A stretch of DNA of 12,337 nucleotides from Oscillospiraceae bacterium (GTDB lineage: Bacteria > Bacillota > Clostridia > Oscillospirales > Ruminococcaceae): contig DXWR01000219.1 in assembly GCA_019416775.1 (NCBI GenBank), positions 1-12,337 of the forward strand. The letters are read 5' to 3'. The translations under genes were made by a program, and so were the position numbers. The notes under the pieces were generated by a model. It did no database searches. It worked only from the letters and a program-made list of their open reading frames with translations, and was not told where the DNA came from. Positions 7,207 to 12,337 of this stretch are shown piece after piece (the first letter of the stretch is position 1; the number at the start of each line of letters is the position of its first letter).

Positions 7207-7236
7207 ATTATATCATATCTCTTTTTAGACTTTCAA
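7207..7236 (-). promoter_or_regulatory. Promoter of the DUF218/YdbS/YdbT-like operon
   Basis: On the minus strand TTGAAA (7231-7236) and TATAAT (7207-7212) are 18 bases apart, with TGA before the -10 (extended form). This fits sigma-A. I see no sigma-W type signature (TGAAAC with CGTA) here, unlike the B. subtilis ydbST operon. The remaining gap up to the lexA terminator (7237-7310) shows nothing further that I can support. Confidence 0.75.
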
Positions 7237-7310
7237 CCAAACAGCGCCAATCTGCGGCAAAACCGTACGCCGTAAAACGACAAATCAACCACAAGCGGCC
7301 ATTTTTCGCA

Positions 7311-7340
7311 AAAAAGAAACGGACGGTATCGCTGCCGTCC
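7311..7340 (-). terminator. Intrinsic terminator of lexA
   Basis: Reading the minus strand just after the lexA stop, GGACGG (7335-7340) pairs with CCGTCC (7321-7326) around an 8-base loop. It is followed by GTTTCTTTTTT (7310-7320), a good U tract. The stem is extended by AAA/TTT pairs past one mismatch. Confidence 0.82.
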
Positions 7341-7354
7341 CTTTCCTTTTTCTG

Positions 7355-7936
7355 TTATTCATAGTACCGCATGGACGCGATGACCTTGCCCAGCACTTCC
7401 ATTTCGTCGGTGTAAATGGGCTCATAGTTGTCATTTTCCGGTTGCAACCGGAAATGTCCTTCTTCTTTATAAAACCGCTTGCAGGTAGCTTCTCCATCCA
7501 ACATGGCGATAATGATCTCTCCATTTTCCGCCACCGGCTGACGGCGGACAATCACCACATCCCCGTCCAGGATACCGGCGTTGATCATACTGTCCCCCTG
7601 GATACGCAGGGCAAAGAGATTTTCCACTCGTTCCCGTCCACAGTCAAAGGGCACATAGCCCTCCCGGCATTCAAAAGCGGTGATGGGCATACCAGCGGTA
7701 ACTTTGCCAACCAAAGGCACTCGTGCCGCCCCATCGTCCCCAGCTAACTGGATGGAACGATTGGAGTTCCCCCGTTTTTCCAACAACCCTTCTTCACAGA
7801 GCTCATTGATATATCGGTGTACGGTAGAAGTGGATTTAATACCCAAATCACTGCAAATTTCCCGCACTGTAGGGGAAATGTCATGGGAAATGCGGTCCAC
7901 AATATATTCATAGATACGCCGTGCCTTATCATTCAT
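7355..7936 (-). CDS. lexA: LexA, SOS response repressor
   Basis: The 193-residue product has the complete LexA layout: an N-terminal winged helix (about 1-65, with SPTVREICSDLGIKSTSTVHRYI as helix-turn-helix at 21-43), a linker, and the self-cleaving peptidase domain. The scissile bond A81-G82 sits in GKVTAGMP. The catalytic dyad is S116 (GDSM) and K153 (ATCKRF). On RecA-stimulated autocleavage it releases SOS genes. It is slightly shorter than the roughly 205 residues of Bacillus LexA. The ATG at 7936 has a GGAGGG site a few bases upstream. A candidate LexA box overlaps the leader, indicating autorepression. It is a single-gene unit between two terminators, downstream of the SH3b/transglutaminase-like gene on the same strand. 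Confidence 0.96.
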   Translation of the reverse strand: MNDKARRIYEYIVDRISHDISPTVREICSDLGIKSTSTVHRYINELCEEGLLEKRGNSNRSIQLAGDDGAARVPLVGKVTAGMPITAFECREGYVPFDCGRERVENLFALRIQGDSMINAGILDGDVVIVRRQPVAENGEIIIAMLDGEATCKRFYKEEGHFRLQPENDNYEPIYTDEMEVLGKVIASMRYYE

Positions 7937-7947
7937 GGCTTTCCCTC

Positions 7948-7961
7948 CGAAAATTTGTTCT
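7948..7961. promoter_or_regulatory. Candidate LexA operator (SOS box) of lexA
   Basis: CGAAAATTTGTTCT fits the Bacillota SOS box CGAAC-N4-GTTCG with two of the ten fixed positions changed. It lies between the -10 box and the ribosome binding site of lexA, overlapping the expected transcription start, where a bound repressor would block transcription. I found no comparable GAAC-N4-GTTC site elsewhere in the window. Confidence 0.7.
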
Positions 7962-7966
7962 TTTTT

Positions 7967-7995
7967 ATTTTACCATATTTTCCGGAAAAAGAAAA
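7967..7995 (-). promoter_or_regulatory. Likely lexA promoter (extended -10, weak -35)
   Basis: On the minus strand TAAAAT (7967-7972) is preceded by TGG, an extended -10 element. The best -35 at 17 bases is only TTTTCT (7990-7995). A consensus TTGACA at 8007-8012 is 34 bases from this -10, too far to pair with it. The start near 7960 falls inside the candidate LexA box. Confidence 0.5.
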
Positions 7996-8051
7996 GAGAA
8001 AGTTTTTGTCAATCTTTCCAAAGAATGGAAGCTGTTTTTGGACAAAAAGAA

Positions 8052-8081
8052 CAAAGCTCTAAAGTTTCCCTTAGAGCTTTG
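8052..8081 (-). terminator. Intrinsic terminator of the SH3b/transglutaminase-like gene
   Basis: An 11-base-pair perfect stem pairs CAAAGCTCTAA (8052-8062) with TTAGAGCTTTG (8071-8081) around an 8-base loop. On the minus strand it is followed by TTCTTTTTG. It starts 8 bases after the stop codon at 8090-8092 and cleanly separates this gene from lexA. Confidence 0.88.
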
Positions 8082-8089
8082 AAAAATTC

Positions 8090-9415
8090 TCATTTGATAT
8101 ACTTGCCAGGCACCTGTGCGTAAGTCTTGCAGAAACGCTGATAGGTGCCGCCGCCGGAAATGTTGTCTTCCACCTGAGGGTCAAACACATAAGTTTGTCC
8201 GCCAATGTACACCTCAACCCAGTTGTGGCCGGTATAACCGCCGCCGGAAGCATGGGTAGAACCGGAAACGTAAGCTGCATCCAAGCCGATCATCTTCATC
8301 ATGGCGATAAAGGCACAGCTGTAGGTGTTGCAGGAACCCTTGCCCAAAGTCAAGCAACTCAAGGCTCCCCAAGCAATGTACGCATCGTTGTTGCCTTCGC
8401 TGGGGTTGCCGAACCCGGCACTGCTCACATAAGCACCCCGTGCGTAGGAAGTATTGTAGATAATATAATCGTAGCAGGCCTTTACCTTATCATAGGTGGT
8501 CATGCCGGGGGTAAAGATCTGGTTAAAGATTTCCTGAATCTTAGCATCGGTAGCGGCATAACCAGTGGACCGAGGATTCAGCGGAGCCGAATTCAGAATA
8601 CCCTGCACGGTACCGTCATTCACTACCGGTGGAGTGTAAGATGGAGTTGATGTCTGCGTGTTGGAAGAAGAACTGCTGCCCTGCGAAGAGGTAGAATTGC
8701 TGACAGTGGAAGTTGCAGGATCGGTGAAGTAAGGAGCATAGACCCAGCTGCCGTCCTCCAATTTGTAAAAGTTTTCCGCGCTAGCCACTACATTGACCTG
8801 CTGGCCGCTCTCCACCTGGCCCACTACTTCGGCGCTGGTTCGCGGTTCGCTGCGCTTGTTCACCGTATCGGTGGCAACTTTTACCGCAGTGCCAGGTACT
8901 TCCGTCCAGCTGAATTCCGGGGCTTCTTCCGTGAGGTAATCCATGGAAAGGTAACCGAACCACATAGTTTCATCGCATTTGTAGTAGCCCAAATCGGTGG
9001 TTGCAATGACCGTCACAGCAGTGCCGGCATCCAAACACTTGATGGTATTGGTTTCATCGTCAAAATTAGGGGTACTGCGCAGCCGAACCGTTTCGGTGAC
9101 GTAAAGGGTCTTAGGTTCGATCTCTTCTTCATCCCAGGTGAATTCACCAGTTTGCTGAGAATCTTCCTCTGCAGGAGTCACCACATCCTCCTCCGCTTGG
9201 GAAGAAGTGGTTTCTTCCATTCCTTCTGCCGCCACGTGAGCAGGTTCCTGCTGTTGAGAAGACTGTGCATCCACCACAACCCAGGCACAGATCCCGCTCA
9301 TCACCAGCAGGGAAGCGGTAACCACCGCCACCACCCGCAGGTTCCAGCGCCGGATCACTTGGGAAACAGTAAACTTTTCTTGTTTTTCATCCATCGGCTT
9401 CATATTCTCTTCCAT
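8090..9415 (-). CDS. Membrane-anchored protein with SH3b-like repeats and a transglutaminase-like domain
   Basis: The 441-residue product has a short basic cytosolic tail, one hydrophobic helix (about 28-49, uncleaved anchor or signal), an acidic linker (about 55-100), two SH3b-like segments (about 103-162 and 175-231, each with an N-x-R-S-x-P type core), a Ser/Thr-rich linker (about 232-262) and a transglutaminase-like core (about 285-415). The expected triad is C362 in GKGSCNTYSCAF, H397 in GHNWVEVYI and D412 in FDPQVED. It therefore sits outside the membrane, with SH3b domains that usually bind cell wall. The core may act as a peptidase or amide transferase; the substrate is unknown. The ATG at 9415 has only a weak ribosome binding site. 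An ATG at 9403 follows GGAAG at better spacing and could be the true start. It has its own promoter and terminator and is divergent from the two-component system. Confidence 0.87.
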   Translation of the reverse strand: MEENMKPMDEKQEKFTVSQVIRRWNLRVVAVVTASLLVMSGICAWVVVDAQSSQQQEPAHVAAEGMEETTSSQAEEDVVTPAEEDSQQTGEFTWDEEEIEPKTLYVTETVRLRSTPNFDDETNTIKCLDAGTAVTVIATTDLGYYKCDETMWFGYLSMDYLTEEAPEFSWTEVPGTAVKVATDTVNKRSEPRTSAEVVGQVESGQQVNVVASAENFYKLEDGSWVYAPYFTDPATSTVSNSTSSQGSSSSSNTQTSTPSYTPPVVNDGTVQGILNSAPLNPRSTGYAATDAKIQEIFNQIFTPGMTTYDKVKACYDYIIYNTSYARGAYVSSAGFGNPSEGNNDAYIAWGALSCLTLGKGSCNTYSCAFIAMMKMIGLDAAYVSGSTHASGGGYTGHNWVEVYIGGQTYVFDPQVEDNISGGGTYQRFCKTYAQVPGKYIK

Positions 9416-9462
9416 CCCAATCTTTTATCTCGCAACGATTTTTAGTGAATTGGTTTCAATCT

Positions 9463-9488
9463 TTTACAATAGTTACAATTTGATTACA
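9463..9488. repeat. Three phased TTACA direct repeats, candidate OmpR/WalR-type regulator site
   Basis: TTTACA (9463-9468), GTTACA (9472-9477) and ATTACA (9483-9488) are direct repeats 9 and 11 bases apart, about one helical turn. On the minus strand two of them read TGTAAT-N5-TGTAAC, matching the WalR (YycF) box TGTWAH-N5-TGTWAH. PhoP-type boxes have a related form. The site lies at the start of transcription of the SH3b/transglutaminase-like gene, 3' of its -10 box, so binding there would be expected to repress it. The adjacent response regulator is the natural candidate protein. Confidence 0.55.
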
Positions 9489-9517
9489 AGTATATCCTAT
9501 TTGGCTTTGCTTGTAAA
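9489..9517 (-). promoter_or_regulatory. Promoter of the SH3b/transglutaminase-like gene
   Basis: On the minus strand TTTACA (9512-9517) and TATACT (9489-9494) are exactly 17 bases apart, a good sigma-A promoter. The expected start near 9482 gives a leader of about 67 bases, which carries the TTACA repeats. Confidence 0.75.
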
Positions 9518-9591
9518 GAGATTTCTTGGATTGTTCAAAATTTTGTCACAATTCCCAAAAAGAAGTCGAATTCTCCCTGGATTTCTCACGT

Positions 9592-9616
9592 GGAAAAAAC
9601 CGTAAAAATTTTTTCC
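9592..9616. repeat. A/T-tract inverted repeat upstream of the kinase promoter
   Basis: GGAAAAAA (9592-9599) is a perfect inverted repeat of TTTTTTCC (9609-9616), with a 9-base centre. It ends about 16 bases before the -35 of the kinase promoter. It could be a regulator site, or simply curved A-tract DNA acting like an UP element. No U tract follows, so it is not a terminator. Confidence 0.45.
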
Positions 9617-9632
9617 GACGCCAGGAAACTAC

Positions 9633-9661
9633 TGTTGTTTTGGCACAAAATATGCTATACT
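9633..9661 (+). promoter_or_regulatory. Promoter of the two-component operon
   Basis: A -10 element TATACT (9656-9661) with the extension TGC is preceded at 17 bases by a weak -35 TGTTGT (9633-9638). The expected start near 9668 lies about 30 bases before the TTG start codon of the kinase. Confidence 0.65.
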
Positions 9662-9699
9662 GTAAGGGAATCCACCATGAAAGCTTGGAGGGCGATCCT

Positions 9700-11184
9700 T
9701 TGAAACTTCGTACTAAGATCGCATTGTCCAATGTTCTGATGTTTATTGTTCCCATTTTGGCGATTCTGGTGATAGCGGTGATTGTCTCCCTAATTTTTTC
9801 CAGCGCCTTGGGAAAAACCGTGGACAACCTGCTGGGCAACAACCAAAGTGCTACTACCACCCGCAGCCAGATTCACTACTACGCCTTACAGTGCGACGAA
9901 ATGGAAAACGGCCAGGAGGAATTTGAACGCTTGGTGAGCCAAGCCTTATCTGAGGACAACTACCGCTTTGAACTGCGCAAAGATGGGGCATACTGCTATT
10001 CCAATCTGGACATTCTGGACGTGGGATTTATCAGCGAGTACCGCTTCTATATGGATCGGGAAGACAGCTTTATTGTCACCGGACAACAGGAAGCGATGAT
10101 TAAGCACGTGGAAGTGGTTCAAAACGCCACCTATGAACTGATCGCCGTCAATCAAAACTATCTGGAAAACGCAATTTATTACTCCGAAGAGGACGTCAAC
10201 GCTATCGACCCGGATCAGTTTTCTTTAATCAGTGTGATTGTGGTGTTGAGTATCATCATTGTCATTCTTACTGCCGTGATCATCACCCGCACCCTTTCCC
10301 GCAGTATCTTGCTGCCCCTGCAAAAACTGAAAATTGCCAGCCGCAAAATCAAAGACGGGGACTTCCATTTCCAGCTGAAAAGCAACGGCAAGGACGAATT
10401 GGCAGACCTCTGCAACGACTTTGATGATATGCGCCGCCGGCTTAAAGAATCGGTGGAACTGCAGCTTACCTATGAACAAGAAGAAAAGAATCTCATTGCC
10501 GGCATGGCCCACGATCTGCGCACCCCTATTACCTCCATCAAGGGGTATATTGAGGGACTGCGGGACGGAGTGGCCAACACTCCAGAAAAGCAAAAACGAT
10601 ATCTGGACACGTTAGCGGTAAAAACCGAAGATTTAAACCGCTTAGTGGACAGCCTGTTCCTCTTTTCAAAATTAGACACCGGCAAATATCCCTTCCACTT
10701 TGAACTGGTGGAGATTCGGGAATATATGAAGGGGTATGTTTCCTCCCAGGTCTATGACTGCGCTCAGCAGGGCATGGCCCTTCATTATGAAGATAAAATG
10801 AAAGCTCCTGCTTATCTGCGGCTGAGTGTAGCGGAAATGGAGCGTGTTTTCAACAACATTATCAGCAACAGTATTAAATACAAACCACGGGACACCGGCA
10901 ATCTCACCATTACCTTGTCGGCGGTGGAAAAAAACGCGGTGCTCTGCTTTGCCGACGACGGCAACGGCGTGCCGGAAGAATCCATCGACAAGCTGTTCCA
11001 GCGGTTTTACCGGGCGGATCCTTCCCGGAACAATCCCAGTGAGGGCAGCGGACTTGGGCTTTCCATTGCCAAACAGATTGTGGAAGCCCATGGCGGCACC
11101 ATTGTTGCCGGCAATGACCATGGCCTATCCATCACCATCACCCTGCCTATCCGGGATCAGGATCAATCTTTAGACCATTCATAA
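9700..11184 (+). CDS. Sensor histidine kinase (HAMP, HisKA, HATPase)
   Basis: With a TTG start at 9700 the product has 494 residues. TM1 (about 12-34), an extracellular sensor loop of about 140 residues (35-174), TM2 (about 175-196), HAMP (about 197-250), a dimerisation domain with AHDLRTP (phosphorylated H271) and an ATPase domain follow. The ATPase domain has N-box NNIISNSIK (N390), D-box ADDGNG (D420), FQRFYRAD and GSGLGLSI (449-455). All catalytic boxes are intact. The frame is open back to an ATG at 9526, but that lies upstream of the promoter and encodes a basic stretch unlike kinase N-termini. The TTG has a GGAGGG site 8 bases upstream, and LKLRTKIAL just before TM1 is typical. The loop matches no sensor fold I recognise. 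The kinase precedes its regulator, the less usual order. Confidence 0.92.
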   Translation: MKLRTKIALSNVLMFIVPILAILVIAVIVSLIFSSALGKTVDNLLGNNQSATTTRSQIHYYALQCDEMENGQEEFERLVSQALSEDNYRFELRKDGAYCYSNLDILDVGFISEYRFYMDREDSFIVTGQQEAMIKHVEVVQNATYELIAVNQNYLENAIYYSEEDVNAIDPDQFSLISVIVVLSIIIVILTAVIITRTLSRSILLPLQKLKIASRKIKDGDFHFQLKSNGKDELADLCNDFDDMRRRLKESVELQLTYEQEEKNLIAGMAHDLRTPITSIKGYIEGLRDGVANTPEKQKRYLDTLAVKTEDLNRLVDSLFLFSKLDTGKYPFHFELVEIREYMKGYVSSQVYDCAQQGMALHYEDKMKAPAYLRLSVAEMERVFNNIISNSIKYKPRDTGNLTITLSAVEKNAVLCFADDGNGVPEESIDKLFQRFYRADPSRNNPSEGSGLGLSIAKQIVEAHGGTIVAGNDHGLSITITLPIRDQDQSLDHS

Positions 11185-11196
11185 GGAAGCGAAACT

Positions 11197-11892
11197 ATGA
11201 AACGGGTTTTAATTATCGAAGACGACAAAAGCATCTCAGACCTGGAACGAGATTACCTGGAAATCAACAAATACCAGGTGGAAGTGGCCTTTGACGGGGA
11301 CACCGGAAGCAAAATGGCGTTGGAAGAAGATTTTGATCTGATCTTGCTGGACTTAATGCTTCCTTTTAAAGACGGATTTGAAGTCTGCCGGGAGATTCGA
11401 GCCAAAAAAGAAACTCCCATTCTCATGGTTACCGCCAAAAAAGAGGACATCGACAAGATCCGAGGACTGGGCTTGGGAGCGGATGACTACATCGTGAAAC
11501 CCTTTTCCCCCAGCGAACTGGTAGCCCGGGTAGGGGCCCATATTGCCCGCTATGAGCGGCTCACCGCCACCGGCAGTGCCAAACACGCCGACCATGTGAT
11601 CGCCATCGGGGATCTTAAAATCTATCCGGAACAGATGCGGGTCACGGTAAAGGGAAAAGAAGTGAAGCTGGCCAACAAAGAATTTGAATTGCTGCGCTTT
11701 CTGGCAGAAAATCCCAACATCGTCTTTTCCAAGGACACCCTCTTCGACCGAATCTGGGGAATGGACAGTTTGGGAGATGCCTCCACCGTTACGGTGCACA
11801 TCAATCGCATACGGGAAAAAATTGAAGAAGACAGCTCCAACCCCCGTTACATTGAAACAGTTTGGGGCGCCGGATACCGTTTTCGGGTTTAA
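11197..11892 (+). CDS. OmpR/PhoB family response regulator
   Basis: The 231-residue product has a receiver domain (1-120) with acidic pocket E8-D9-D10, phosphorylation site D52 in LLDLMLP, switch T79 (MVTAKK) and K101 (IVKPF). A winged-helix DNA-binding domain (about 133-231) follows, with recognition region DASTVTVHINRIREKIE (194-210) and the C-terminal wing ETVWGAGYRF. It starts 12 bases after the kinase stop with an AAGGAAG ribosome binding site, so it is the cognate partner. OmpR-family regulators bind tandem direct repeats about 11 bases apart. The TTACA repeats upstream of the divergent gene have this form, making them the first place to look for its target. Confidence 0.95.
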   Translation: MKRVLIIEDDKSISDLERDYLEINKYQVEVAFDGDTGSKMALEEDFDLILLDLMLPFKDGFEVCREIRAKKETPILMVTAKKEDIDKIRGLGLGADDYIVKPFSPSELVARVGAHIARYERLTATGSAKHADHVIAIGDLKIYPEQMRVTVKGKEVKLANKEFELLRFLAENPNIVFSKDTLFDRIWGMDSLGDASTVTVHINRIREKIEEDSSNPRYIETVWGAGYRFRV

Positions 11893-11918
11893 ATTTATCA
11901 CATTGTGAGGACAACTTA

Positions 11919-12337
11919 ATGAATCCTATCACTGCACTTCCGGTGCAAAAAGAAAAATATCGCTTTGCTGGAACGGCAACGCTAGCCCTTCTTTCGAAAG
12001 AAGAACACAGCGTTTCAGCATCCGTTTCCTGGAGCGTCAACCTAAAAGCAGGGGTGGCGGGGCTTCCCGATACACCCCTCACTTTCGTGCTGCCGGAAGA
12101 AGAAATTTCCTTTTTAGAGCCGGAACGGACTTATCCGGTATTTGCCCACTGTGTTAAGGTGAAAAATCTGGTGTGGCTGAAATATGTCTCCATTCTCATC
12201 CGGGGAAGCATCTATCCTGTCCCCTATCAAGCACCGGATTTTGTAATGAATCCTCCCCAAGAACAACCGGAAAGCACTCCCTCTTCCCGGCCTGCTTACT
12301 ATGCACCTGCCGCTGCCGATCCGGCAGACTGGAATTA
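11919..12337 (+). CDS. Unrecognised protein downstream of the two-component system, N-terminal 139 codons
   Basis: The frame opens at an ATG with GTGAGG 8 bases upstream and stays open to the right edge. It starts 26 bases after the response regulator stop with no terminator between, so it is probably the third gene of that operon. The visible part begins MNPITALPVQKEKYRFAG. It is rich in alternating hydrophobic residues that suggest beta strands (about 14-105), and turns Pro/Ser/Ala-rich from about 110 (NPPQEQPESTPSSRP). There is no signal peptide or membrane helix. I recognise no family and assign no function. Confidence 0.72.
   Translation, partial: MNPITALPVQKEKYRFAGTATLALLSKEEHSVSASVSWSVNLKAGVAGLPDTPLTFVLPEEEISFLEPERTYPVFAHCVKVKNLVWLKYVSILIRGSIYPVPYQAPDFVMNPPQEQPESTPSSRPAYYAPAAADPADWN

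Noticed and set aside
8007..8012. Consensus TTGACA on the minus strand upstream of lexA
   Set aside because: No -10 box lies 16-18 bases downstream; the nearest is 34 bases away, so it is not a working -35 for lexA as far as I can see.
9526..9699. N-terminal extension of the histidine kinase to the ATG at 9526
   Set aside because: The kinase promoter lies inside it, the residues are unlike a kinase N-terminus, and the TTG at 9700 has a strong ribosome binding site.
11353..11901. Antisense frame of 182 codons across the response regulator, and a similar one at 3386-3922 across the glycosyltransferase
   Set aside because: Each covers a gene with intact motifs and shows no recognisable domain or own promoter.

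Overview
The window looks like a piece of a Bacillota chromosome, most likely a Clostridia-type anaerobe. The signs are a class 1B dihydroorotate dehydrogenase pair (pyrK-pyrD), a short Gram-positive LexA with a GAAC-type operator, strong purine-rich ribosome binding sites, sigma-A promoters with extended -10 elements, a streptococcal-like glycolipid glycosyltransferase and a YdbS/YdbT-type bacterial PH-domain pair. Base composition looks mixed, near half G+C by eye. I see no insertion sequence, phage gene, CRISPR array, tRNA or rRNA. The lineage is inference; no marker gene was compared.

Left block (1-2586, minus strand). One promoter drives pyrK, pyrD, a histidine-phosphatase family gene and ruvX, which runs off the left edge. 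Gaps are 5-14 bases and ribosome binding sites are built into the preceding stop codons, so this is one operon joining pyrimidine synthesis to a housekeeping nuclease gene. A second promoter stands back to back with it and drives a chloramphenicol acetyltransferase-like gene on the plus strand. Next on the plus strand is a separately promoted family 4 glycosyltransferase, probably making a membrane glycolipid.

Middle block (4476-7236). A hairpin that can terminate from both sides separates the glycosyltransferase from a convergent three-gene operon: a DUF218/YdcF-type membrane protein, a small YdbS-like PH-domain protein and a large YdbT-like protein. The three are chained by 4-base ATGA start/stop overlaps, indicating tight co-translation of membrane-envelope proteins.

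Right block (7311-12337). lexA has its own terminator and a putative self-operator. Upstream of it, and separately terminated, lies a membrane-anchored protein with two SH3b-like segments and a transglutaminase-like domain, probably acting at the cell wall. Divergent from this gene is a two-component system with histidine kinase before response regulator, followed by an unrecognised open reading frame cut by the window edge. The intergenic stretch between the wall protein and the kinase (9416-9699) holds both promoters, three phased TTACA repeats resembling sites for OmpR/WalR-type regulators, and an A/T-tract inverted repeat. The simplest model is that the two-component system senses an envelope signal and controls the divergent wall protein, itself, or both.
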